Assembly (NCBI RefSeq): GCF_001483965.1
Contig: NZ_CP010796.1
Location: 2,525,501-2,589,500 of the forward strand
Direction: 5' to 3'
From: Carnobacterium sp. CP1
GTDB taxonomy: Bacteria > Bacillota > Bacilli > Lactobacillales > Carnobacteriaceae
Length of the DNA stretch: 64,000 bases
Positions 31,176 to 41,063 of this stretch are shown in pieces. The notes beneath the pieces were generated by a model, which searched no databases, was not told the origin of the DNA, and was given only the letters and a program-made list of their open reading frames with translations. Within the stretch, counting starts at the first letter, position 1, and each line of letters begins with the position of its first letter. A program made the translations under genes and the position numbers.

Positions 31176-34151
31176 ATGCCAAAATATGATGGACCAAGTT
31201 ATCAAAAGGGCCAGAAACGGTCACATAAAACCAAGTTTCCTTTCTATCGTGACTCTGAACACGTAGCGAAGAAAGAGAGCCTTTTTACTCGTACAAAAAA
31301 TAGCCAACTTGAACAACCCATAAAATTAACCCGCGAACTGCCTACGAAAGGGTCGGAAATGCTTTTTTCTGAGTTGATTAGTCAAAACAATCTAGAACGA
31401 AAACAGCGAACGGAAAAATCTAAAGTTATCGCTACTCAAAAATCCCAATTAAAAAAAGAAAAAGAAGCTATGGGAAATCGAATAAGAAACCATGAAAAAG
31501 CCAAAGAAGCTTTGAAAAATGACGATATGCCGTTTCAAACTGGACGGAGTTCGACTCCTTTTAAAGTTCAAAAAATACCTTCGCCTTATTATGGATTTCA
31601 AGAGAATGATAAAAAAGAGAAAAAAAAGATTGATTATAAAAAGATAGCACAAGAATTAAAAAAAGAAGCCAATGAATTTATTTTATTGGTTGATCATTTG
31701 TCTGCAAAAATGGAAAGTTTATTTAAAGAAGAACATGCTGTACCTTTTAGCGCAACGACACCAGAGGAGCCTGTTGTTTTAGAGAATCCGGAAGAAGAAA
31801 AACAATCTAGTTCTTTTAATCAGCGCAAAAGAACGTTAAGGCGTTCATTAGCAGGAATGATCGAAGAGGATCAAGATACCCGTCTAAATAATGGAAAAAA
31901 TGTATCAGGGTATTTTAATGAAAAAGGTACCGACAATGAAATTGTTATGCCTGAAGAACCCGAAATACTTGTTCCAAATGAAACCTTAAGAGTATCTGAA
32001 GAACCTAAAGAAACGGACCTTGCCGTTAATTTAGAACCATTGCCGACCTTAGAAAAAGAGTCAGCGATAGAAGAAGCGAATGAATCAATCGAAGAGAGCC
32101 AAGAGAATAAAGCTGCGGTGCCAGACAATGAGATTCAATCAACTGTTATTGATGCAGATGCTTCGCAACCAAAAGAAGACGAAACCAGTGCAGCAATGGA
32201 TGCAGACTTGTCTGAAAGCACGGAAGCTTCTTTAGCTGAATCAACAACTGAAGAACTGACAGCTGAAGAAATTGAAATGTTGGAATTTAAAGCAGCAATG
32301 AGTCGTCTGCATTATTTAGATAAACAAACCTTTAAAGAACAAGAACCGGACATTCTTGAAGAAAAGGAACTACCCCAAAAGAAACTAGAGGAACAATTAA
32401 ACAGAGAGCTTCAAAAAGAATTGCCGGATCGTCATGGGGATGAAAAAGCAGATCAGACTATCTCGTCAGCAGCACCGATCATCCTAACAGAGAACGGAGC
32501 TGAGCTGCCTCATAAGGAGTCATTAAATGAGGAGCCAGCTACACTTTCAGTATCGGAAACAGCCATGACAGCAGAAAAACCAACGAATGATTTGCCTCAT
32601 CAAGAAAAAACTTTTGTTTCTGCGAGAAATGAATTATCAAATGAGAACAACACTCAAACAACTGAAAAAAATGAAAAACAGCCATTAGTTGCCACAGGAA
32701 AATTAGAAGAGGAATTAGAAGAAGAAGTAGAGTTAAGTGCTTACCAGTTTCCTTCATTAGAATTGTTAAATCCACCGGTTGAATTTAAAAGCAATGCTGT
32801 GGATGATTGGGTATTAGGTCAAGCCGAGTTACTAAATGAGACGTTAGATGCATTTAATATCAACGCTCAAGTAGTAGGGTGGACAGTTGGTCCTGCCGTT
32901 ACCCAATTCGAATTGCAACTGGGTCGAGGTGTAAAAGTAAATAAAATCACTAATTTATCCGATGATCTGAAATTGGCTCTAGCAGCGAAAGATATCCGTA
33001 TCGAAGCTCCTATTCCTGGGAAAAGTACGGTAGGGGTTGAAATACCAAATAAAAATTCAAGACCTGTTATGCTTTCAGAAGTAATGGCGAGTGAGGAATT
33101 CAAAAACAATCCTTCTCCGTTAACAGTTGCGATCGGTGTCAATTTAGCTGGTGATGCAGTGGTTTCAACGATTGATAAAATGCCGCATGGTTTAATTGCC
33201 GGCGCAACAGGATCAGGGAAAAGTGTATTTATCAACTCTATCTTAGTCAGCTTGTTGTATAAGGCTAAGCCAAGCGAAGTTAAACTGATTTTAATTGATC
33301 CGAAAGCTGTTGAGTTAGCACCTTATAATGCGATACCACATCTTTTGTCACCGGTTATTTCAGAACCTAAAGCAGCGAGTGAAGCATTGAAATGGGCTGT
33401 TAATGAAATGGAAGAGCGGTATCAAAAATTAGCAGCTGCTGGGGTAAGAAACATTCAGCGCTTTAATGAAAAAGCTGAAGAGCATGGAGATTATGGCTTG
33501 AGGTTGCCTTACATTGTGATTGTTATTGATGAATTAGCCGATTTGATGATGGTTGCAAGCAGCGATGTTCAAGATTCTATTGTGCGTATTACACAAAAAG
33601 CACGAGCTGCAGGCATTCATCTTTTAGTAGCGACACAACGGCCGAGTGTTGATGTTATTACTGGAACGATTAAAAATAATATTCCTACACGAGTTGCTTT
33701 CATGGTTTCTAGTCAAGTGGATTCCCGTACTATTATGGACAGTGGAGGGGCAGAAAAATTATTAGGACGAGGCGATATGCTATTCTTGGAGAATGGAGCC
33801 AGTCAGCCGATCCGAATTCAAGGGACTTATGTAGAAAAGGAAATTGATTCTATTGTAAAACATGTAAAAGATCAACGGAAAACCAATTATCTTTTTGAAC
33901 CTGAAACCCTTTTGGCTAGAGTGGAAGCTGTTGAAAATAAAGATGAATTATTTGGTGAAATTTTGCCGTTTATTATTGATGAAGGTCAAGTCTCAGCGTC
34001 TTCTTTACAACGCAAGTTTAAAATTGGGTTTAATCGAGCATCTAATTTAATTGAATCGCTTGAAAGTGAGAACTTGATTTCTGCTAATAAAGGCTCAAAA
34101 CCACGTGATGTTTTTATCACTAAAGCCGACTATGAAGAAAAATACCTATAA
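31176..34151 (+). CDS. sftA: DNA translocase SftA (soluble FtsK/SpoIIIE homologue)
   Basis: A 991-residue hexameric DNA pump that clears chromosomal DNA from the division septum. Residues 1-~510 are hydrophilic, very acidic and low in complexity, with no membrane segments, which distinguishes SftA from membrane-anchored FtsK/SpoIIIE. The motor spans about 530-900, with Walker A GATGSGKS (676-683), Walker B IVIVIDELADLMM and the GGAEKLLGRGDML segment. The last ~60 residues are the gamma winged helix (SSLQRKFKIGFNRASNLIE), which reads polarity sequences on the chromosome. AAAGGAG precedes ATG 31176. The ytpR-sftA-murC order is Bacillus-like. Confidence 0.93.
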   Translation: MPKYDGPSYQKGQKRSHKTKFPFYRDSEHVAKKESLFTRTKNSQLEQPIKLTRELPTKGSEMLFSELISQNNLERKQRTEKSKVIATQKSQLKKEKEAMGNRIRNHEKAKEALKNDDMPFQTGRSSTPFKVQKIPSPYYGFQENDKKEKKKIDYKKIAQELKKEANEFILLVDHLSAKMESLFKEEHAVPFSATTPEEPVVLENPEEEKQSSSFNQRKRTLRRSLAGMIEEDQDTRLNNGKNVSGYFNEKGTDNEIVMPEEPEILVPNETLRVSEEPKETDLAVNLEPLPTLEKESAIEEANESIEESQENKAAVPDNEIQSTVIDADASQPKEDETSAAMDADLSESTEASLAESTTEELTAEEIEMLEFKAAMSRLHYLDKQTFKEQEPDILEEKELPQKKLEEQLNRELQKELPDRHGDEKADQTISSAAPIILTENGAELPHKESLNEEPATLSVSETAMTAEKPTNDLPHQEKTFVSARNELSNENNTQTTEKNEKQPLVATGKLEEELEEEVELSAYQFPSLELLNPPVEFKSNAVDDWVLGQAELLNETLDAFNINAQVVGWTVGPAVTQFELQLGRGVKVNKITNLSDDLKLALAAKDIRIEAPIPGKSTVGVEIPNKNSRPVMLSEVMASEEFKNNPSPLTVAIGVNLAGDAVVSTIDKMPHGLIAGATGSGKSVFINSILVSLLYKAKPSEVKLILIDPKAVELAPYNAIPHLLSPVISEPKAASEALKWAVNEMEERYQKLAAAGVRNIQRFNEKAEEHGDYGLRLPYIVIVIDELADLMMVASSDVQDSIVRITQKARAAGIHLLVATQRPSVDVITGTIKNNIPTRVAFMVSSQVDSRTIMDSGGAEKLLGRGDMLFLENGASQPIRIQGTYVEKEIDSIVKHVKDQRKTNYLFEPETLLARVEAVENKDELFGEILPFIIDEGQVSASSLQRKFKIGFNRASNLIESLESENLISANKGSKPRDVFITKADYEEKYL

Positions 34152-34160
34152 AACATACTA

Positions 34161-34189
34161 AGCTGAGACATTTGGTCTCAGCTTTTTTG
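34161..34189 (+). terminator. Terminator after sftA
   Basis: AAGCTGAGAC, 5-base loop, GTCTCAGCTT, then T. Confidence 0.88.
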
Positions 34190-34485
34190 GTATTGGTAAG
34201 CCAAATAAAGGTATTTATCTTCTACGATTTTGAAATTCCGGCAGAAATTTCATTTCCCCTAAGAATTCCCAACACGATTTGTCTATGAATCTTTTTTTAT
34301 ACCGCTAACTTTATTAGTATTAAGTATCCATTAGTCTATTTAGATGAGAAATTGGTTTCATTTATTACATGTATTCGCTGCCAATATTTGGTTTAAATTA
34401 AGATTCAAGCAGAAGCTTATTATTGGTAGGCTAAAAAAAAAAATCATGGTATACTGTATTCGTTGTATTTTGCAAAGGATATTTT
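34190..34485 (+). other. Non-coding stretch upstream of murC
   Basis: About 300 bp with no convincing gene or known riboswitch. A good -10 (TATACT, 34450-34455) near its end, with only a weak upstream TTGGTA at a long 21-base spacing, may drive the small ORF and murC. Confidence 0.5.
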
Positions 34486-34647
34486 TTGAAAAAAACAATT
34501 AACAAAGCAATGAATTTAATTGATTCCCGCCTTAAGCAGATGGTGCTGATAGGACAAAAGATTTTTTTGAAACCCATTCAGTCATCAAAAAGAAACAAAA
34601 CAAGCTTTAGAGCAGGGTTACTTAGTCTAATAACAAACAAAATGTAG
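34486..34647 (+). CDS. Candidate 53-residue basic protein upstream of murC
   Basis: TTG 34486 has AAAGGA 6 bases ahead and lies about 30 bp after a TATACT -10 box. The product starts MKKTINKAMNLIDSRLKQMV and is rich in Lys and Arg with few acidic residues. A shorter version could start at ATG 34510. It ends 25 bp before murC and would share its transcript. I recognise no family; it could equally be untranslated leader. Conservation in related genomes would decide. Confidence 0.33.
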   Translation: MKKTINKAMNLIDSRLKQMVLIGQKIFLKPIQSSKRNKTSFRAGLLSLITNKM

Positions 34648-34671
34648 CTAAATAATGGAGGCTTTATAAAA

Positions 34672-36000
34672 ATGAATAATGAAACAATCTATCATTTCGT
34701 TGGGATTAAAGGTTCAGGCATGAGTGCATTAGCTTTGATCCTTCATGATAAAGGTTTTAAGGTCCAAGGTTCTGATGTAGACAAGTACTTCTTTACACAA
34801 AAAAACATTGAAGAAGCCGGTATTCCTATTCTGGCTTTTGATAAAAAAAATATTCGTAATGGCTTGACCATTATCGCCGGAAATGCTTTTCCGGATTCAC
34901 ATGAAGAAATTGTTGCTGCTAAAGAACTGGGATTATCAGTAATACGTTACCAGGATTTCCTTGGTGATTTACTGAAACACTATACTAGTATCACGATTAC
35001 AGGTTCACATGGAAAAACGAGTACGACAGGACTTCTGGCTCATGTCATGAGTACAATTGTAGATACGAGTTATTTGATCGGCGATGGTACCGGGCATGGT
35101 GTTCCCGATGCAGATTTCTTTGTACTGGAAGCGTGCGAATACCGTCGTCATTTCTTAGCGTATCATCCTGATTATGCTATTATTACCAACATTGATTACG
35201 ATCATCCAGATTATTTTACTAGTTTGGAAGATGTAGTGGACGCCTTTAGTGTGATGGCTCAACAGGTTCAAAAAGCCATTATTGCTTGTGGAGATGACGA
35301 GCAATTGGTGAAATTGCATGCGAATGTTCCTGTTGTGTATTATGGTTTCGGAGATCACAACGATTTCCAAGCTAAAAACTTGAGTCGTTCAATCACCGGT
35401 TCAAGTTTTGACGTTTACATTAGAAATGAATTTTATGGCCACTTTGTAATTCCAACATATGGCAAACACAACATTCTAAATGCTTTAGCGGTCATTGCCA
35501 TCTGTCATTATGAAAATATTGATAAAGACAAAGTGGCAGCTAATCTTAGAACATTTGCTGGTGTTAAACGCCGTTTCAGTGAAAAATTGATGGCAGATAT
35601 GGTCATTATTGATGATTATGCTCATCATCCTTCAGAAATACGGGCAACTATTGATGCTGCTCGACAAAAGTATCCTGATAAAGAAATCATTGCAATTTTC
35701 CAACCACATACGTTCACTCGGACTGTAGCTATGTTAAGTGAATTTGCAGAAGCTCTTAATTTAGCCGATTCGGTTTATCTATGTGATATCTTTGGTTCAG
35801 CACGTGAGCAACAAGGTGATGTAACAATCGAAGACCTAGCTGAAAAAATCGATACAGGTGCTTTGATCTTGAAAGAAGAGAACATGTCACCTTTATTGGA
35901 ACACCACGATGCAGTTGCTATTTTTATGGGTGCAGGAGATGTTCAAAAATTCGAATTGGCTTATGAAACCTTATTAAGCCGTTCCACATTAAGCAAATAA
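34672..36000 (+). CDS. murC: UDP-N-acetylmuramate--L-alanine ligase
   Basis: A 442-residue cytoplasmic Mur ligase that adds L-alanine to UDP-MurNAc using ATP, the first step of the peptide stem. The N-terminal Rossmann fold shows [14 protein letters not shown] (residues 8-21). The ATP P-loop is GSHGKTST (111-118), followed by the central domain motif [10 protein letters not shown] and the C-terminal [18 protein letters not shown] precedes ATG 34672. A perfect 18-bp terminator follows. Confidence 0.97.
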   Translation: MNNETIYHFVGIKGSGMSALALILHDKGFKVQGSDVDKYFFTQKNIEEAGIPILAFDKKNIRNGLTIIAGNAFPDSHEEIVAAKELGLSVIRYQDFLGDLLKHYTSITITGSHGKTSTTGLLAHVMSTIVDTSYLIGDGTGHGVPDADFFVLEACEYRRHFLAYHPDYAIITNIDYDHPDYFTSLEDVVDAFSVMAQQVQKAIIACGDDEQLVKLHANVPVVYYGFGDHNDFQAKNLSRSITGSSFDVYIRNEFYGHFVIPTYGKHNILNALAVIAICHYENIDKDKVAANLRTFAGVKRRFSEKLMADMVIIDDYAHHPSEIRATIDAARQKYPDKEIIAIFQPHTFTRTVAMLSEFAEALNLADSVYLCDIFGSAREQQGDVTIEDLAEKIDTGALILKEENMSPLLEHHDAVAIFMGAGDVQKFELAYETLLSRSTLSK

Positions 36001-36012
36001 ATAACAAAATGG

Positions 36013-36055
36013 AGACTGGGGGAAAAAGTGGCAAAGACACTTTTTCCCCCAGTCT
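36013..36055. terminator. Terminator after murC
   Basis: A perfect 18-bp inverted repeat, AGACTGGGGGAAAAAGTG and complement, with a 7-base loop. The T run lies within the stem. Confidence 0.82.
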
Positions 36056-36205
36056 TTGTGAGTCTAGTCGTCTTTTACCAGATTCGCTATCTAAAGGTTT
36101 TTTTGGTAAAATATTAATGAAGAAAAGGGGCATATCGATCGGTTCATTTCATAAGATGAACGGGAGAAATAATCCTTATAGAACTGAAAACAAAGGAGCT
36201 TTTTT

Positions 36206-38866
36206 ATGACTCAAAAAAATAAATTATTATTAATCGATGGGAATAGTGTTGCATTCCGAGCTTTTTTTGCTTTGCACCAGCAGCTTGAACGGTTTAAAAA
36301 TAAAAGTGGTTTACACACGAATGCTCTTTATGGGTTTCATAGTATGATCGAAAATGTCTTGACTAAAGAAAAGCCTACTCATGTTTTAGTTGCTTTCGAT
36401 GCCGGAAAAACGACGTTTAGAAATGCTTTTTTTGAAGAGTATAAAGGCGGAAGATCAAAAACACCGAGTGAATTTTCGGAACAAATGCCTTATTTGCGCG
36501 AGTTGTTAAATGGCTTCGGTATCAAGCATTATGAATTAGACAATTATGAAGCGGACGATATTATAGGAACCTTGTCAGCACAAGCAAATCCTGCTGAATT
36601 TGATGTGGTCGTCGTTTCGGGCGACCGAGATCTCACACAACTAGCTAAAGAAAATGTACGGGTGGATATCACTGTCAAAGGCGTTAGCGAACTGAAAGAA
36701 TACACCGTTGAGTCTATTCAAGCAGAGATGGGAATTTCCCCGATGCAAATTATTGACATGAAGGGTCTCGCTGGGGACGCTTCGGATAATATACCAGGGG
36801 TAACTAAAATCGGTGAAAAAACAGCGTTAAAATTATTAAAAGAATACGGCTCAGTTGAAAATATTTACAATCACGTTAACGAGATGAAGAAAAGCAAAAT
36901 GAAAGAAAATTTGATCAATGAAAAAGAAACGGCGTTCTTAAGCAAACGCTTAGCCACCATTGATCAAGATTCGCCTATCACCATTAAGATAGAAGATCTA
37001 GCTTATACCGGACCAAATACGGAAAAATTGATTGATTTTTATAAAGAAATGGATTTCAAAACACATTTAAGCCGATTAGATACAACAGAACATGATGCTG
37101 AAAACGAAGCTAACCGCGAAGCAATCGTCTATGAAACTGTAACGGAAATTTCACCAGAGATGTTCAGCGATAAAATGGCTCTCTATGTTGAAATGCTGAC
37201 CGACAATTACCATACAGCGGATATCGTTAGTATCAGTTGGGGAAATGTTGATCATATCTATGTTGGGGAACCGGAATTGGTCTTAAATTCAAAAGATTTT
37301 CAAGATTGGGCTAAAAATCCGAAGTTTAGCAAACAAGTTTTCGATGCTAAACGTACTTTTGTGGTATTGAAACGGTATGGTATCGATGTTGAAAATATAC
37401 AATTCGATATTTTGCTGGCTTCTTATATATTGAATACTAAAGACAATAGCAAAGATTTATCAGAAGTAGCAACAGAACATCATTACTTTGAAGTAGCTTC
37501 GGACGAAAGTGTCTATGGTAAAGGGGCTAAAATTCATCTGCCGGAAGATCCGGCGGTGATGCAAGATCATTTAGCGCGGAAAGTCAAAGCAATTTTAGTT
37601 TTAAGTGCTCAACTTGAACAGCATTTAGCTGAAAACAACCAAAGCGAATTGTTTTACGATATGGAATTACCGTTGGCGATGGTTTTAGCAGAGATGGAAA
37701 TCACAGGAATAAAGGTGGATGCTCAACGATTGCGAGAAATGAAAGTTGAGTTTGCAGAGCGTTTGTTAGCTATTGAAAAGCGAGTTTACGAGCAAGCGGG
37801 AGAAGAATTTAATTTGAATTCGCCTAAGCAGCTAGGCGTCATCTTGTTTGAAAAAATGGGTTATCCAGTTATCAAAAAAACTAAAACAGGGTATTCAACA
37901 GCTGTAGACGTTCTTGAACAACTACGAGACCAAGCACCCATCGTGGCAGATATTTTAGAATACCGTCAAATCGCTAAACTTCAGTCAACGTATATTGAAG
38001 GTTTATTAAAAGTCATCCATGGACACAATGGTAAGATCCATACACGGTACATGCAAACTATTGCACAAACAGGGCGTTTAAGTTCTATTGATCCAAATCT
38101 GCAAAATATACCTATTCGTTTAGAAGAAGGACGAAAGATCAGACAAGCTTTTGTTCCCAGCCATAAAGGGTGGAAAATATTTGCTTCTGACTATTCGCAA
38201 ATTGAATTACGCGTTCTGGCGCATATTTCTGATGACGAACATTTAAAAGCTGCCTTTATTGAAGGTCAAGATATCCATGCCAGTACAGCCATGCGTGTTT
38301 TTGGAATTGAAAAGCAAGAAGATGTGTCTTCTGAGATGCGCCGTCGTGCTAAAGCAGTTAACTTTGGCATTGTATACGGCATTAGTGATTATGGTTTATC
38401 AAAAAATTTAGAAATCAGCCGTAAAGAAGCTCAGAACTTTATAGATACGTATTTTATTAAATACCCAGGGGTTAAAACCTATATGGAAGAAATCGTTCGT
38501 GAAGCCAAAGATAAAGAGTACGTTGAAACACTTTTCCATCGACGTCGTTATTTACCAGATATCAATTCACGTAATTTTAATTTACGTTCATTTGCTGAAC
38601 GCACAGCAATGAACACTCCAATTCAAGGCAGTGCTGCAGATATCATTAAAGTGGCAATGATTGAAATGGATAAGCGGTTGAAAGAAGAAAAATTAGAAGC
38701 AACAATGTTATTGCAAGTACACGATGAGCTGATTTTTGAAGCGCCTGAAGCTGAAATTCCAATCCTTGAGAAATTGGTTGCTGAAGTGATGGAAAATGCA
38801 GTAGATTTGAATGTACCGTTAAAGGTAGAAAGCGACAGCGGCGACAATTGGTACGAAGCGAAATAA
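36206..38866 (+). CDS. polA: DNA polymerase I
   Basis: An 886-residue repair and Okazaki-processing polymerase. Residues 1-~290 are the 5' nuclease (LLLIDGNSVAFRAF, YEADDIIGT, GVSGDRDLTQL-type motifs, then the helix-hairpin-helix GDASDNIPGV). About 305-480 is the 3'-5' exonuclease-like domain, but the expected DxE motif is replaced by YVEML, so proofreading is probably lost, as in many Gram-positive PolA proteins. The polymerase domain follows, with FASDYSQIELRVLAH (motif A), RRRAKAVNFGIVYG (motif B) and LLQVHDELIFE (motif C). ATG 36206 has AAAGGAG ahead. It heads polA-mutM-coaE. Confidence 0.97.
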   Translation: MTQKNKLLLIDGNSVAFRAFFALHQQLERFKNKSGLHTNALYGFHSMIENVLTKEKPTHVLVAFDAGKTTFRNAFFEEYKGGRSKTPSEFSEQMPYLRELLNGFGIKHYELDNYEADDIIGTLSAQANPAEFDVVVVSGDRDLTQLAKENVRVDITVKGVSELKEYTVESIQAEMGISPMQIIDMKGLAGDASDNIPGVTKIGEKTALKLLKEYGSVENIYNHVNEMKKSKMKENLINEKETAFLSKRLATIDQDSPITIKIEDLAYTGPNTEKLIDFYKEMDFKTHLSRLDTTEHDAENEANREAIVYETVTEISPEMFSDKMALYVEMLTDNYHTADIVSISWGNVDHIYVGEPELVLNSKDFQDWAKNPKFSKQVFDAKRTFVVLKRYGIDVENIQFDILLASYILNTKDNSKDLSEVATEHHYFEVASDESVYGKGAKIHLPEDPAVMQDHLARKVKAILVLSAQLEQHLAENNQSELFYDMELPLAMVLAEMEITGIKVDAQRLREMKVEFAERLLAIEKRVYEQAGEEFNLNSPKQLGVILFEKMGYPVIKKTKTGYSTAVDVLEQLRDQAPIVADILEYRQIAKLQSTYIEGLLKVIHGHNGKIHTRYMQTIAQTGRLSSIDPNLQNIPIRLEEGRKIRQAFVPSHKGWKIFASDYSQIELRVLAHISDDEHLKAAFIEGQDIHASTAMRVFGIEKQEDVSSEMRRRAKAVNFGIVYGISDYGLSKNLEISRKEAQNFIDTYFIKYPGVKTYMEEIVREAKDKEYVETLFHRRRYLPDINSRNFNLRSFAERTAMNTPIQGSAADIIKVAMIEMDKRLKEEKLEATMLLQVHDELIFEAPEAEIPILEKLVAEVMENAVDLNVPLKVESDSGDNWYEAK

Positions 38867-38899
38867 AACAAGCTAGGATGAAAAGGAGTTGCTAAAAGA

Positions 38900-39724
38900 T
38901 TGCCAGAATTACCAGAAGTGGAAACGGTCAGAAAAGGTTTGGCCCAACTTGTCGAAGGCAGGACCATTGTAGGGGTTGATGTATATTGGGACCGGATTAT
39001 TTCTGGACCCATTCACAGTGAAGAATTTGCAAACCAGCTGATTGGAGAAAAGTTGGTTGGTTTCGAACGAAGAGGGAAATACTTGATTTTTCTCTTCACT
39101 CACTGGGCGATGGTATCCCATTTACGGATGGAAGGGAAATACGAAGTAGAAGCGAAAGAAACTCCGCTAAAGAAACACACTCATGTGGTCTTTCATTTAG
39201 ATGATGGCTGGGACCTGCGTTACCTGGATGTTCGGAAATTTGGCCGAATGACTCTTGTTCCATTAGGAGAACAAGAAAGTGTTGCTGGTTTGAAAACATT
39301 AGGTCCTGAGCCTGTACCAGAAACGTTTAAGCTTGCTTCTTTTCAAAAAACACTCAAACAAAAAACGCGGGCAATCAAGCCTTTGTTGTTAGACCAAAAA
39401 GTTGTAGCAGGGTTAGGAAATATCTACGTAGACGAAGCCCTTTTTAAAGCTAAAATCCACCCGCTAAGACCGGCTAATACCTTAAAACTATCAGAAACCA
39501 AACGCCTCCACGAAGCAATCATACAAGTGCTAGGGGAAGCTGTGGAAGCTGGCGGGACTACTATTAGAACTTATAAAAATGCTCTAGGAGAAGCCGGTAG
39601 TTTCCAAGTGAAGCTGCATGTTTACGGAAAGACAAATGAACCCTGCATTTACTGTGGAACACCTATTCAAAAGTTGAAAGTGGCTCAAAGAGGCACCCAC
39701 ATTTGCCCGAGCTGTCAAAAGTAA
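38900..39724 (+). CDS. mutM: Formamidopyrimidine-DNA glycosylase
   Basis: A 274-residue base-excision repair enzyme that removes 8-oxoguanine and FaPy lesions and cuts the abasic site. The processed N-terminus PELPEVE supplies the catalytic Pro and Glu; Lys appears in GRRGKYLIF-like context (ERRGKYLIF). The helix-two-turn-helix (VVAGLGNIYVDEALF) and the C-terminal zinc finger (CIYC...CPSC) are complete. The start must be TTG 38900, since proline must be second; AAGGAG lies 12 bases ahead. It follows polA by 33 bp, as in Bacillus. Confidence 0.97.
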   Translation: MPELPEVETVRKGLAQLVEGRTIVGVDVYWDRIISGPIHSEEFANQLIGEKLVGFERRGKYLIFLFTHWAMVSHLRMEGKYEVEAKETPLKKHTHVVFHLDDGWDLRYLDVRKFGRMTLVPLGEQESVAGLKTLGPEPVPETFKLASFQKTLKQKTRAIKPLLLDQKVVAGLGNIYVDEALFKAKIHPLRPANTLKLSETKRLHEAIIQVLGEAVEAGGTTIRTYKNALGEAGSFQVKLHVYGKTNEPCIYCGTPIQKLKVAQRGTHICPSCQK

Positions 39725-39768
39725 CAGGAGACAAAGCGGATTACAGGATGAAAAAAGAGGTGAAGCAG

Positions 39769-40383
39769 ATGACATTTGTTTTAGGATTAACAGGAGGCAT
39801 TGCCACGGGGAAAACAACTGTTAGCGAAATTTTTAAAGAAAAAGGTATACCAGTTGTAGATGCAGATATTGGAGCACGAGTAGTGGTTGAGCCAGGAACA
39901 GATGGTTTAAAAGATATTCAAGAGCATTTTGGTGAGGAAGTGCTTCGACCGGATGGTTCTTTAGACCGTAAAGCATTAGGAACGATTGTTTTTGCAGACA
40001 GCCAACAACGAGAAACGCTAAACTTGCTTTTAGGAAAACACATCCGTAGATGGATCAGAGAACAAAAAACGCATTATTTATTAACAAATCCGCCGCTGAT
40101 CATCTTAGATATTCCTTTATTGTTTGAAAGCAATTATTCAACAGAAGTGGATCAAGTTATGGTAGTTGCCTTATCAGAAAAGACACAACTTACCAGACTG
40201 ATGGAGCGGGATACTTTGACGCGTGAAACAGCTGAACAGAGGATCGCTGCCCAATTGCCTATTGCTGAAAAAATAAAAAGAGCGGATGTAGTGATCGATA
40301 ATAATGGCACACGTCAAGAAACTAAAAAACAAGTAATGGAATGGTTGGATCATTTTTTTGAAGAAACCGCTGCTCTAAATTAA
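39769..40383 (+). CDS. coaE: Dephospho-CoA kinase
   Basis: A 204-residue P-loop kinase for the last step of coenzyme A synthesis. The P-loop is GLTGGIATGKTT at about residues 6-17, VDADIGARVVVEPG follows, and the lid region carries MERDTLTRETAEQRIAAQ. I take ATG 39769, giving MTFVLGLTGG and preceded by AGAGGTG; an in-frame ATG at 39748 would add seven residues. It is the last gene of polA-mutM-coaE, followed by a terminator. Confidence 0.95.
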   Translation: MTFVLGLTGGIATGKTTVSEIFKEKGIPVVDADIGARVVVEPGTDGLKDIQEHFGEEVLRPDGSLDRKALGTIVFADSQQRETLNLLLGKHIRRWIREQKTHYLLTNPPLIILDIPLLFESNYSTEVDQVMVVALSEKTQLTRLMERDTLTRETAEQRIAAQLPIAEKIKRADVVIDNNGTRQETKKQVMEWLDHFFEETAALN

Positions 40384-40401
40384 CTAAAAGATTTTTAGAT
40401 G

Positions 40402-40434
40402 AAAGAATGAGTGTAAAGTAGACTCATTCTTTTT
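40402..40434 (+). terminator. Terminator after coaE
   Basis: AAAGAATGAGT, 9-base loop, ACTCATTCTTT, T-rich tail. Confidence 0.82.
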
Positions 40435-40476
40435 ATCGTATCAAGAACCATCCGTATTAGCGGGGCTTTTCTGGTG

Positions 40477-40515
40477 TTTCACCTCGGTACTACCTGTGGT
40501 ATAATAGGGTATAAT
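40477..40515 (+). promoter_or_regulatory. Promoter region of nrdR-dnaB-dnaI
   Basis: TTTCAC, 17 bases, TATAAT (40500-40505), followed 4 bases later by a second consensus TATAAT (40510-40515), so two start points are possible. Confidence 0.6.
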
Positions 40516-40570
40516 CGTGGCGAGTGTAATAAAAAAATGCGAGAAATCATAAAAAAAAGGATGATGAATA

Positions 40571-41038
40571 GTGCAATGTCCTCGTTGTCAAAATAATGGT
40601 TCTAGAGTTGTCGATAGCCGTCCTGCAGATGATGGACGTGCTATTCGCAGAAGAAGAGAATGTGAAGCATGTAGTTTCCGATTTACAACGTTTGAACGAG
40701 TAGAGCAAGCACCATTACTGGTGATAAAGAAAAATGGCACACGCGAAGAATTTAACCGTGAAAAGATTTTGCGGGGCATCATTCGCTCTTGTGAAAAAAG
40801 ACCCGTTGCAGTGGAACAAGTTGAGAAAATAGTTGACGACGTTGAAAATAAAATCCGCAGTTTAGGAGAAAATGAAATTTCATCCGCTATTATTGGAGAA
40901 TACATCATGGAAAAACTAGCAGAAGTTGATGATGTTGCTTATATTCGTTTTGCAAGTGTGTACCGACAATTCAAAGATATGAGCGTTTTCTTAAAAGAAC
41001 TGCAAGAATTTGAAAAAAAGAAATCAGAAAAGAATTAA
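40571..41038 (+). CDS. nrdR: Ribonucleotide reductase repressor NrdR
   Basis: A 155-residue nucleotide-sensing repressor of ribonucleotide reductase genes. The N-terminal zinc ribbon has MQCPRCQ and [13 protein letters not shown], and the rest is an ATP-cone ([17 protein letters not shown]) that senses ATP/dATP. Start is GTG 40571 after AAAGGATG. It heads a probable nrdR-dnaB-dnaI operon, the same gene order as in Bacillus. No nrd genes or obvious NrdR boxes were seen in the window. Confidence 0.97.
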   Translation: MQCPRCQNNGSRVVDSRPADDGRAIRRRRECEACSFRFTTFERVEQAPLLVIKKNGTREEFNREKILRGIIRSCEKRPVAVEQVEKIVDDVENKIRSLGENEISSAIIGEYIMEKLAEVDDVAYIRFASVYRQFKDMSVFLKELQEFEKKKSEKN

Positions 41039-41063
41039 TGGAATCAGAAAGGTGTGACGGCAT

